A stretch of 6,146 bases of DNA. It comes from Deferribacterales bacterium UBA4806. Its GTDB lineage: Bacteria > Chrysiogenota > Deferribacteres > Deferribacterales > UBA228. Position 1 is the first letter of the stretch. Every line of letters starts with the position of its first letter. Both the position numbers and the translations under genes were made by a program. The DNA lies in contig DHGE01000108.1 of the NCBI GenBank assembly GCA_002402635.1, positions 1-6,146 of the forward strand, in the 5' to 3' direction. The notes below the pieces were generated by a model, which was given only the letters and a program-made list of their open reading frames with translations, searched no databases and had not been told where the DNA came from. Positions 1 through 6,146 of the stretch are shown one piece after another.

Positions 1-1178
1 ATAGGTATGAGAAATAGCAATAATCCTCCAAACATTGCTATTGTTGCATCGGAGATAAAAGAAGGATAGGGAAATATCTTTTTTATAAATGTTATAAAGA
101 TCCAACAAAAAGCTGTAAACATAAAAACAAAAAAGGTCCATTTCTCACCCACTGTCATTTTCCCCAATTGTTTTAGTTCATTGTCAATGATTTTTCGTCC
201 ACCAGGAATTTTTTTCAATTTAAAGGGATTCATTTTTATTAATATATACCAAATTAGAGGGACCATAATCACTGCAGACGGAACACCTATCATTAACCAC
301 TTTGCATAGGTTATTTCATATCCATAAGTTTGCTTTAAAAATCCTACAAGTATTGCGTTTGGTGGAGTTCCAATAATAGTAGCAATTCCACCTACAGAAC
401 AAGAATATGCAATACCCAACATAAGATTCATACCAAAATTAAATTTTCCAGGGCTAAAGTCTATTTCTTTATCGAGCCCCTCTTTTTTACCCTCTTCAAT
501 GACATGAACAATAATAGCTAATCCAATGGGCATCATCATTACAGCTGTTGCAGTGTTTGAGACAAAAGCAGAGATTGCTGCTGTTGCAATCATAAATCCC
601 AATATAAGTCTGCCAGGGGAAAAACCAATTACTTTTATAATATTCATAGCAATCCTTTTGTGTAAATTCCACCTCTGCATTGAAAGAGCAATTAAAAATC
701 CACCCATATATAAAAATATAATATCGCTTGCATAAGGAACAGCTGCCTCAGCAGTTGAGGTTAAACCAAGAATTGGCATTAACACTAATGGCAACAAGCT
801 AGTGACTGGTATTGGAATTGATTCACAAATCCACCATACAACCATTATGGCAGCAATTGCTGCCATTTTCTGAGCTTCAATTGTCATGTTCCCAGGTGTA
901 TTTATAAATAAAATTAAAAAAAAGAATATAGGTCCCAATATTAGTCCTATTTTCTGTCTTCTATGATATGAGTGGTGACCATTTTCATCATTTTTCTGAC
1001 TTAATAGGTTCCCACTTGAATTTTGCAATTTCACATTTTTATCATCTGAGCTTTCCATGCTAAAGAATGCAAAATCATCAAAAACATTTACTTTAAAATA
1101 TTTATAAAATATAAGCTTGGGAAAATAAAACAAAATACTTTTAATTTTATAATGCTGTATCCATAATAAATTCATCAT
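1..1178 (-). CDS. DASS/SLC13-family sodium:anion (dicarboxylate-type) symporter, C-terminus beyond window
   Basis: Inner-membrane secondary transporter of the divalent anion:Na+ symporter family, which imports di- or tricarboxylates or sulfate with sodium. The 392 codons present run off the left edge, so the second half of the transport domain is missing. Visible family marks are a first membrane segment at about residues 77-93, the conserved WWICESIPIPVTSLLP stretch (115-130), the first Ser-Asn-Thr hairpin motif (S207-N208-T209, a sodium/substrate site in the structurally known homologue VcINDY) and IIGTPPNAI (268-276). The second SNT motif would lie outside the window. The ATG at 1178 follows AAGGAGGG with 8-nt spacing. 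A second ATG comes directly after it, and an internal ATG at codon 41 has no ribosome binding site. This start gives about 75 extra residues before the usual family N-terminus, aromatic/basic at first and then polar. The substrate cannot be read from the sequence. Transcribed divergently from the flippase operon. Confidence 0.9.
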   Translation of the reverse strand, partial: MMNLLWIQHYKIKSILFYFPKLIFYKYFKVNVFDDFAFFSMESSDDKNVKLQNSSGNLLSQKNDENGHHSYHRRQKIGLILGPIFFFLILFINTPGNMTIEAQKMAAIAAIMVVWWICESIPIPVTSLLPLVLMPILGLTSTAEAAVPYASDIIFLYMGGFLIALSMQRWNLHKRIAMNIIKVIGFSPGRLILGFMIATAAISAFVSNTATAVMMMPIGLAIIVHVIEEGKKEGLDKEIDFSPGKFNFGMNLMLGIAYSCSVGGIATIIGTPPNAILVGFLKQTYGYEITYAKWLMIGVPSAVIMVPLIWYILIKMNPFKLKKIPGGRKIIDNELKQLGKMTVGEKWTFFVFMFTAFCWIFITFIKKIFPYPSFISDATIAMFGGLLLFLIP

Positions 1179-1186
1179 AATTCAAA

Positions 1187-1194
1187 CCCTCCTT
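1187..1194 (-). promoter_or_regulatory. Strong Shine-Dalgarno of the DASS transporter, which decides its start
   Basis: Read on the minus strand, AAGGAGGG ends 8 nt before the ATG at 1178. This is the best anti-16S match in the window. It supports the long N-terminal form over the internal ATG at codon 41, which has no comparable upstream site. Confidence 0.8.
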
Positions 1195-1208
1195 ATAATA
1201 ATTATATT

Positions 1209-1237
1209 ATTATAGATTAGCACTAATTAAAATGCAA
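1209..1237 (-). promoter_or_regulatory. Sigma70-type promoter of the DASS transporter
   Basis: On the minus strand, TTGCAT (1237-1232) is followed after exactly 17 bp by a perfect -10 box TATAAT (1214-1209). Transcription would start near 1202, giving a leader of about 24 nt that holds the Shine-Dalgarno. The -35 keeps only the TTG of the consensus. The -10, the spacing and the position are as expected, but AT-rich DNA raises the chance of accidental matches. The spacer holds a short inverted repeat (1216-1227). Confidence 0.6.
1216..1227. repeat. Short inverted repeat in the promoter spacer, possible operator
   Basis: ATTAG-CA-CTAAT is a perfect 5-bp-arm inverted repeat with a 2-bp centre. 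It lies between the -35 and -10 boxes of the transporter promoter, where a bound repressor would block RNA polymerase. The arms are short and AT-rich, so it could be chance. No regulator gene is visible in the window. Confidence 0.3.
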
Positions 1238-1274
1238 ATATTATTCTATTACTAATAGAACATTATTGCATTTT
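1229..1274. repeat. Nested inverted repeats in the divergent control region
   Basis: The outer arms are AAAATGCAA (1229-1237) and TTGCATTTT (1266-1274), a perfect 9-bp match. The inner arms are TTCTATTA (1244-1251) and TAATAGAA (1253-1260), a perfect 8-bp match around the single base 1252. The two centres differ by half a base pair. The left outer arm contains the -35 box of the transporter promoter, and the inner palindrome is centred about 50 bp upstream of that promoter's predicted start. The layout suits a dimeric regulator site or two nested sites. A cruciform or RNA hairpin is possible, but the arms are AT-rich and no U-tract or GC stem suggests a terminator. Confidence 0.5.
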
Positions 1275-1427
1275 CTAAATAAGCGATTTTATTGCTATTT
1301 AAAATCAAAAATACAAGTTTAAATGCTAATTTATTGGTTAGATCTTAGTAAATAATTTATAGATAAAAAGTAAAATTTAACTGCTTGCGTTAATACTATC
1401 TTAGTTATATCTTCTTATATAAACGTC

Positions 1428-1433
1428 AGGTGA
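1428..1433 (+). promoter_or_regulatory. Shine-Dalgarno supporting the TTG start of the flippase gene
   Basis: AGGTGA lies 8 nt before the TTG at 1442. An in-frame TAA at 1436-1438 rules out any start further upstream, and the first internal Met is codon 37, inside the first membrane segment. The TTG is therefore the only plausible start. Confidence 0.65.
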
Positions 1434-1441
1434 ATTAATTA

Positions 1442-3160
1442 TTGAAAGACTTTTATAATAATCTTTTTATTAAAAATATAATTTCACTTCTAGATAAAAG
1501 AGACAGAATATTCTTTATATGTTTGTTAGCCCTTTCTGTAGTTATCTCTATGATAGAATTTGTTGGAATATCTGCAATTATACCCTTCATAAGTATAATT
1601 ACTGATAATTCAATTGTAATAAATAACAGATATTTACACTATTTTTATGATTTTTTTAATTTTCAATCAATTCCAGATTTTATAATAATATTTGGCTTAT
1701 TACTTGTTGCATACTTTTTTTTCAGAGGCTTTTTTAATTTATTTTATTATCATATGATAGCGCGATTCTCCTATGGGAGATATAATAAATTATCAAATAA
1801 ACTTTTCAGACAACTTCTTTACTCACCATATAAAAAATTCCAACACTTAGACAGCTCAAGCATATATAGATCAATTTTAAATGAAACAATCAATACCTCT
1901 CAATTACTTGTTTCCCTGCTTAACATATTATCTGAGTCAATGATCGTTATACTATTATATTTTCTCCTGCTCTATGTTAATTTGAAGGCTACTCTTATAA
2001 TCACAATCTTTTTTTTAATTCTTATCATAACGGTTTTTATTATTATTACAAAAAAGATGGAAAGAGTTAGTATTGAAAGATCTAATAGTTTAAAAACAGC
2101 TTATGAAATTTTAGCTAATTTTTTCTATAATTTTAAATTTATAAAATTAATTTCATCCGAAAATTATCTACTAAAAAATTTTAATACCAATATTAATACT
2201 ATTACTAAAGCATACACAAAAAGCTACACTATAAGTAATTTACCCAGGATGTTTTTAGAAACTATTGGCTTTAGTGTTATAATAATTTTCTTTTTATATG
2301 TATTGTTTTATAATAAAACAAGCCTTTCATATGCAATAACATTTATCTCTATTTATGTTTTAGCACTATACAGAATGCTTCCTTCATTTAATAGGATTTT
2401 ATCAAATTACAACAATATACTTTTTAACTATAAATCAATTGAAATCATAGCCAATGAATTAATGAGCACCATAGAAATAGGAGGAAATAAACCTGTATCT
2501 TTAAATAATTACATAAGGACTGAAAACCTTACATTCTATTATAAAGAAAATAGCTACATACTTAAAAATGTTAATATTGAAATTAGGAAGAGTGCAAAAA
2601 TAGGAATTATTGGTAAAAGCGGTTCAGGAAAAAGTACATTCTTAGATTTATTAATGGCTTTTTTAAAGCCAGTAAAGGGAAAAATTTTAATAGATAATTT
2701 GGAGCTAAACAATGATATAATAAAAAGCTGGAGAAATCATATAGGATATATACCACAGAATATTTTTTTATTTAATGGCACAATTGAAGAAAATATTTTA
2801 TTTGGCAGAGAATTAGATAAGAATCTCCTTTTAAAAGCAGTGAAACAAAGTCATATTGAACATTTAATAGAAAAAAATGCTAAATCAAATAGTAAAATAG
2901 GCGAGGGAGGACTTTTATTAAGCGGTGGTGAAAGGCAAAGAATAGCTATTGCTAGGGCATTGTATGGGAATCCTGATATACTGATTATGGATGAAGCAAC
3001 GAATTCTTTAGATATAGAAGTGGAAAATGAAATAATGAATGATATTTTTAGAGAGTGTGCTGATAAAACAATTATTATTGTATCTCATAGATTGAATACA
3101 GTTGAGCGCTGTGATAAAGTATTTACCTTAATCAATGGTGATTTAGTGCAAAAACTATAA
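1442..3160 (+). CDS. pglK: PglK-like ABC transporter (lipid-linked oligosaccharide flippase), TTG start
   Basis: A 572-residue half-transporter with membrane and ATPase domains fused, expected to dimerise in the inner membrane and use ATP to flip lipid-linked glycans to the periplasmic side. Six membrane segments are visible at about 23-53, 79-104, 155-178, 181-203, 271-290 and 295-312. The ATPase domain spans about 358-572, with Walker A GKSGSGKST (391-399), Q-loop Q439, signature LSGGE (493-497), Walker B DILIMDE (512-518) and switch H549, so it looks catalytically complete. From memory of the family, the closest relative is Campylobacter PglK (about 564 residues). Shared stretches include ARFS-GRY (107-113), the region around SES-IVILLY (164-173) and ALYR-LPS-NRI (308-319). 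A general MsbA-type lipid or peptide exporter is the alternative. It is the first gene of the rightward run, 36 nt before the thioesterase. The glycosyltransferase three genes on supports a glycan role. The exact substrate is unknown. Confidence 0.85.
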   Translation: MKDFYNNLFIKNIISLLDKRDRIFFICLLALSVVISMIEFVGISAIIPFISIITDNSIVINNRYLHYFYDFFNFQSIPDFIIIFGLLLVAYFFFRGFFNLFYYHMIARFSYGRYNKLSNKLFRQLLYSPYKKFQHLDSSSIYRSILNETINTSQLLVSLLNILSESMIVILLYFLLLYVNLKATLIITIFFLILIITVFIIITKKMERVSIERSNSLKTAYEILANFFYNFKFIKLISSENYLLKNFNTNINTITKAYTKSYTISNLPRMFLETIGFSVIIIFFLYVLFYNKTSLSYAITFISIYVLALYRMLPSFNRILSNYNNILFNYKSIEIIANELMSTIEIGGNKPVSLNNYIRTENLTFYYKENSYILKNVNIEIRKSAKIGIIGKSGSGKSTFLDLLMAFLKPVKGKILIDNLELNNDIIKSWRNHIGYIPQNIFLFNGTIEENILFGRELDKNLLLKAVKQSHIEHLIEKNAKSNSKIGEGGLLLSGGERQRIAIARALYGNPDILIMDEATNSLDIEVENEIMNDIFRECADKTIIIVSHRLNTVERCDKVFTLINGDLVQKL

Positions 3161-3196
3161 CAAATTAATATAAAATTTAAAGACGGAGAATTATTT

Positions 3197-4288
3197 ATGA
3201 CCCTACTTAATAGACCAAAGTTGCTATCTTTAGAAGAAATATTACCACTAACAAATGACCCTCAATTGCAACAAAAATATAAAATAGTTGAAGGTAATCT
3301 TTTAGGAAATTTACGTTTAGGATTATTATTACAAGATTTAGATATGTTGGCCGGTAAAAATGCAAAAATGTACATTGATCAATTTTATAAAGATGTAAGA
3401 GTAGTTACTGCTGCCATAGACAACATTTTAATAAGGAATATTTTCAGAGCGAACAGAGATATAATACTAAAGTCTCGAATTAATTATGTTGGAAAAACAT
3501 CAATGGAAGTAGGTATCAGAATAGAACAAGATAATAAGCACATAGCTACATGCTATTTTACAATGGTTGCAAGAATAGGTGATATCAATAATGATAGTGG
3601 TGCAGAACTACCCTCCTTGCAATATATTGATGAGGATGAAAAAATAAGAGCAAAAAAAGCCCTTGAAAGAAAGAACCACTATTTAGATGAAATAAAAAAT
3701 ATTGATAAACCCTTAGAATGTGAGGACTTCAAAAGTTTGTTTAAATTATACAGGGAAACTCAATCATCAACATTTAATGGCAAATACATGGATTCCTTTA
3801 TCATGGAAAATTGGGAACGGACATTTCCTGAATATAAAAATCCAAACCAAACTATATTTGGTGGCTACCTTGCAAAAAAGTCCTTTGAACTTGCATCTCT
3901 TTGCTCTGAATCCATTTCAAATGGTAGATCAATAGTTGGTGCAGTAAATAGAATTAATTTCTATCATCCTGTTTTAATAGGAGATAAATTAAAGTATACA
4001 AGTAATGTTATTTATACAAGTGGCCCCTTCATATGCGTAGAATCTAATATCTATAGGATTGGAAGAGGTGAAAAAAAAATATCAGCATTAACAAATTCAT
4101 GTAATTTCACTTTTATAAATGTTGATGATAAACTTAAGGCCTTAAATGTAGAAAAAGTTTATCCATATTCATTTGAAGACTATCTTAAAACAATAGTGGC
4201 AAAAGAAACTTTAAATAAATTATTAATGGAAGATTCGCCTCTGTTACTAAAGGATATAACAAAAGATACTAATATAGGAACAGACTAA
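3197..4288 (+). CDS. ACOT9-type double-hotdog acyl-CoA thioesterase
   Basis: Predicted cytoplasmic enzyme that hydrolyses acyl-CoA thioesters to free acid and CoA. Its 363 residues carry two hotdog folds in tandem. The first, about 30-128, includes LRLGLLLQDLD (39-49) and YVGKTSMEV (97-105), followed by the FTMVAR strand (121-126). The second, about 205-310, includes IFGGYLAKKSFELA (220-233), AVNRINFYHPVLIGD (249-263) and a closing CNFTF strand (302-306). This arrangement and these motifs match mitochondrial ACOT9 and its bacterial relatives as I remember them. By position, D49 and E231 are candidate catalytic acids; this is inference. The linker at about 129-204 is charged and probably helical. 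The ATG follows GGAGAA with 6-nt spacing. It lies 36 nt after the flippase gene and ends 1 nt before the methyltransferase start, so translational coupling is likely. Acyl chain preference cannot be told, and no fatty-acid gene lies beside it. Confidence 0.85.
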   Translation: MTLLNRPKLLSLEEILPLTNDPQLQQKYKIVEGNLLGNLRLGLLLQDLDMLAGKNAKMYIDQFYKDVRVVTAAIDNILIRNIFRANRDIILKSRINYVGKTSMEVGIRIEQDNKHIATCYFTMVARIGDINNDSGAELPSLQYIDEDEKIRAKKALERKNHYLDEIKNIDKPLECEDFKSLFKLYRETQSSTFNGKYMDSFIMENWERTFPEYKNPNQTIFGGYLAKKSFELASLCSESISNGRSIVGAVNRINFYHPVLIGDKLKYTSNVIYTSGPFICVESNIYRIGRGEKKISALTNSCNFTFINVDDKLKALNVEKVYPYSFEDYLKTIVAKETLNKLLMEDSPLLLKDITKDTNIGTD

Positions 4289-4289
4289 C

Positions 4290-5561
4290 ATGCCCAATCT
4301 ATTAATTGAGAAAATGGTTTATGGAGGCAAAGGTATGGGAAGGCTTGATAACATCATCCACTTTTGCCCTTATGTCCTGCCAGGAGAAATCTTAAGTATT
4401 AAGCCACTGAGTAAGAAAAAAAATTATATCGAAGCCATTCCTAATAAATTAATAAAAGCTGCTGAAAAACGAGTAAAACCTACATGCCCATATTTTACTA
4501 AATGTGGTGGTTGTGATTATCAACACATTGATTATCAAGAACAAATAAATATCAAAAAAAATATTTTGATTGAAACATTTAATCGTATTGGAAAAATAGA
4601 TTTGGTAAATATTGAAGCCTTCCCTAGCAATCCTCTATATTATTATAGAAATAGAATACAGTTAAAAGTCAGGAATATGAAGATAGGTTTTTATGAAAAA
4701 CATAGTAATAAAATCATACCTATTAAATCGTGCGCAATAACTCATAATAAAATTAATGAACTCATAGCATATTTAGATCAAATATCTCCATTAATTGTTA
4801 AAACCCCAATGGATATACATATACTTTCTTCAAGTGATAACAATTGCGTGCTTAAAGCATTATTCTTAGAACCCAAATATTCAGTGGAAAAGATTGTACC
4901 TCTTTTTGTTAGTACCTTTAGAAGTATAGTAAGTGGCTTAATATTTTATGAAAAAAGCAATTCCACTTTTAAAGAAATTTTTCAATATGGTAATAACTAT
5001 ATAATAGAAACTTTAAATAATATATCTTTCTACATTAATATAGATTCTTTTTTTCAGACAAATATAAATCAACTAAAAAATATATTTTCTATAATTTTAA
5101 AATATATAAAAACACATAATTTTCAAAAAGCTGCTGATTTATATTGTGGAGTTGGAACATTTTCAATTGTAATCTCGAAATTTCTTAAAAATATTATAGC
5201 AATAGAAAGTAATACCTCAGCAATCAATGATGCTCTAAAGAATGCAAAGGTTAATAATTGTAATAATATAACCTTCATCAACAAAAGTGTTGATAAGTCC
5301 CTAAGCATTTTAAATAAGGACAACAGTGAATTAATTATAGTAGATCCTCCAAGATCTGGTTTAAATAAAATAATTATTAATTGTATATCTAATGTGGCAA
5401 AAGCTATTATTTATATTGCCTGTGATCCATCAAGCCAGGCAAGAGATGTAAAGTTGCTAATTAATAATGGTTTCCTTTTAAAAAAAGTAATACTAATAGA
5501 TATGTTTCCTCAAACATATCATATTGAAAGTATCTGTATACTTGAAAAGAAATATGAATAA
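4290..5561 (+). CDS. rlmD: RlmD/RumA-type 23S rRNA (uracil-C5)-methyltransferase with Fe-S cluster
   Basis: SAM-dependent enzyme forming 5-methyluridine in RNA, at 423 residues the usual length for this family. Domains in order are an N-terminal TRAM-like RNA-binding part (about 1-55), a cysteine set for a [4Fe-4S] cluster (C66, C72, C75 in CPYFTKCGGC, plus C148 in PIKSCAITH), a central RNA-contacting region, and a Rossmann methyltransferase domain. The last has FFQTN (254-258), the SAM loop DLYCGVGTFS (283-292), DPPRSGL (352-358), nucleophile C378 in YIACDPSSQARD, and E413 in FPQTYHIES as the probable general base. All catalytic and cluster residues are present. The catalytic loop reads ACDP where E. 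coli RumA has SCNP. The target may be U1939 of 23S rRNA, but RlmC-, RlmCD- or TrmA-type targets cannot be excluded. Its start lies 1 nt after the thioesterase stop, behind a short AGGA (4276-4279), and its end overlaps the glycosyltransferase start by 8 nt. Confidence 0.92.
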   Translation: MPNLLIEKMVYGGKGMGRLDNIIHFCPYVLPGEILSIKPLSKKKNYIEAIPNKLIKAAEKRVKPTCPYFTKCGGCDYQHIDYQEQINIKKNILIETFNRIGKIDLVNIEAFPSNPLYYYRNRIQLKVRNMKIGFYEKHSNKIIPIKSCAITHNKINELIAYLDQISPLIVKTPMDIHILSSSDNNCVLKALFLEPKYSVEKIVPLFVSTFRSIVSGLIFYEKSNSTFKEIFQYGNNYIIETLNNISFYINIDSFFQTNINQLKNIFSIILKYIKTHNFQKAADLYCGVGTFSIVISKFLKNIIAIESNTSAINDALKNAKVNNCNNITFINKSVDKSLSILNKDNSELIIVDPPRSGLNKIIINCISNVAKAIIYIACDPSSQARDVKLLINNGFLLKKVILIDMFPQTYHIESICILEKKYE

Positions 5562-6146
5562 GAGAAACAATCATAAAAGATATGCTCTTTTAACTCCATC
5601 AATAGGTGTTTCAAAGGGAGGCATTCAAACATGGTCATATTATATTGTAAAACTTTTAGAACATTGTAATATGAATATTAGCTATTCTTCCCTCTTAGAA
5701 ATGAAAGGTAAAGGTATTCTAAAAATGCTTTATTTTAATGTCTCTGCAAATACATATATCCTTACTATATGGCACATGTTTTTCTTTGTCATATTTGCAT
5801 ATATACTGAGCTTACTACATATAAAAAATTATTCCTTCTATATATTATTTCATGGGGGTGAGATATTAAAATTAAATAAATTGCAAAGAATGTTCTTAAA
5901 ATTAATTCTGCGTTCAAAAAATATGCACACTATTGCTAACAGTAATGCCACATCAAATTTATTAAACAAGGTTCTAAATATTTATGCAGATAAGGTTATA
6001 CACCCATTTATAGAAATAAATATTAAAAATAAGCAGAAAAGAAAAATTGTTGACTATCATTTTTTAACACTAACAAGACTTGTAAAAAGAAAAAATATAT
6101 CAAATGTGCTTAAAGCTATAAAAATTCTTAAAGAAGAAAGTGGATT
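5554..6146 (+). CDS. GT4-type (GT-B fold) glycosyltransferase, N-terminal part, cut by window edge
   Basis: The first 197 codons of a probable family-4 glycosyltransferase, which transfers a sugar from a nucleotide-sugar donor to a lipid-linked or surface glycan. Visible marks are the N-terminal glycine loop SKGGIQTWSYYIVKLL (20-35), FHGGEILKL (99-107), the IANSNATSNLL turn (127-137) typical before the domain junction, and LTLTRLVKRKN (171-181), equivalent to the family's GRL--RKG strand. A hydrophobic stretch at about 68-90 could anchor the enzyme to the membrane. The donor-binding EX7E region would lie past the right edge. The ATG sits inside the last codons of the methyltransferase gene (8-nt overlap) with only a weak GAAAAG before it, which points to translational coupling. 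The link with the PglK-like flippase upstream suggests a role in building the flipped glycan. Sugar specificity cannot be read. Confidence 0.82.
   Translation, partial: MNKRNNHKRYALLTPSIGVSKGGIQTWSYYIVKLLEHCNMNISYSSLLEMKGKGILKMLYFNVSANTYILTIWHMFFFVIFAYILSLLHIKNYSFYILFHGGEILKLNKLQRMFLKLILRSKNMHTIANSNATSNLLNKVLNIYADKVIHPFIEINIKNKQKRKIVDYHFLTLTRLVKRKNISNVLKAIKILKEESG

Larger units (their letters stand above)
1179..1441. other. Divergent intergenic region
   Basis: 263 bp of AT-rich DNA separate the leftward transporter from the rightward flippase operon. The left half carries the transporter promoter and the inverted repeats listed separately. The right half (about 1275-1441) must contain the promoter of the rightward operon if that operon starts here, but no strong match is seen. 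The best is a weak TTGGTT (1334-1339), 18 bp, TATAGA (1358-1363). I found no coding sequence, RNA gene or terminator in it. Confidence 0.6.

Noticed and set aside
526..735. 69-codon plus-strand open frame
   Set aside because: It lies antisense to the well-supported DASS transporter, across its conserved SNT region. It has no family resemblance and no ribosome binding site, so it is a shadow.
1266..1294. The mirror TTGCAT at 1266-1271 as a -35 box for the rightward operon
   Set aside because: The sequence 17 bp downstream (TTATTG) is a poor -10 box, so a symmetric divergent promoter pair is not supported.
1285..1306. GATTTT...AAAATC inverted repeat as a terminator or hairpin
   Set aside because: A 6-bp AT stem with a 10-nt loop and no U-tract is not stable and is expected by chance in such DNA.
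1334..1363. Possible plus-strand promoter TTGGTT, 18 bp, TATAGA
   Set aside because: Only 3/6 and 4/6 matches to consensus in very AT-rich DNA, and about 70 bp upstream of the translation start. Not strong enough to list as a feature.
3161..3196. Possible terminator or promoter between the flippase and thioesterase genes
   Set aside because: The 36-nt gap has no GC stem with a T-run and no recognisable promoter boxes. It contains only the thioesterase ribosome binding site.
3720..3935. 71-codon plus-strand open frame
   Set aside because: It is out of frame inside the thioesterase gene, whose own frame carries the second hotdog motifs here.
5123..5323. 66-codon minus-strand open frame
   Set aside because: It is antisense to the SAM-binding core of the methyltransferase. 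Its hydrophobic look is a by-product of AT-rich antisense reading.

Overview
The window comes from an AT-rich bacterium. G+C looks well below one third by eye, codons are rich in AAA, ATA and AGA, every complete gene stops with TAA, and the standard bacterial code fits throughout. Shine-Dalgarno sequences are clear, and one start is TTG. A PglK-type lipid-linked-oligosaccharide flippase beside a glycosyltransferase suggests a Gram-negative-type envelope with surface or protein glycosylation. The taxon cannot be resolved from sequence reading alone. Campylobacterota-, Desulfobacterota- or Deferribacterota-like lineages are possible, but this is a guess.

Layout. Bases 1-1178 (minus strand) hold the N-terminal 392 codons of a DASS/SLC13 sodium:anion (probably dicarboxylate) symporter that runs off the left edge. 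It has an unusual N-terminal extension of about 75 residues. Bases 1179-1441 form a divergent intergenic region. It contains a good sigma70-type promoter for the transporter (TTGCAT, 17 bp, TATAAT), a 12-bp inverted repeat in that promoter's spacer, and a nested pair of inverted repeats just upstream of and overlapping the -35 box. From 1442 to the right edge, four genes on the plus strand form a tightly packed likely operon: a PglK-like ABC flippase (TTG start), an ACOT9-type double-hotdog acyl-CoA thioesterase, an RlmD/RumA-type Fe-S RNA m5U methyltransferase, and the first 197 codons of a GT4-type glycosyltransferase. Gaps in this run are 36 nt, 1 nt and an 8-nt overlap.

How the genes work together. 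The first and fourth genes plausibly serve one pathway, in which a lipid-linked glycan is built on the cytoplasmic face and flipped across the inner membrane. The window may be the left end of a larger glycan cluster. The thioesterase and RNA methyltransferase between them are intact but have no obvious link to glycan work, and probably share the transcript for other reasons. No mobile element, CRISPR array, RNA gene or convincing terminator was seen. The individual genes belong to known families; the more unusual points are the operon mix, the symmetric control region and the transporter's N-terminal extension.
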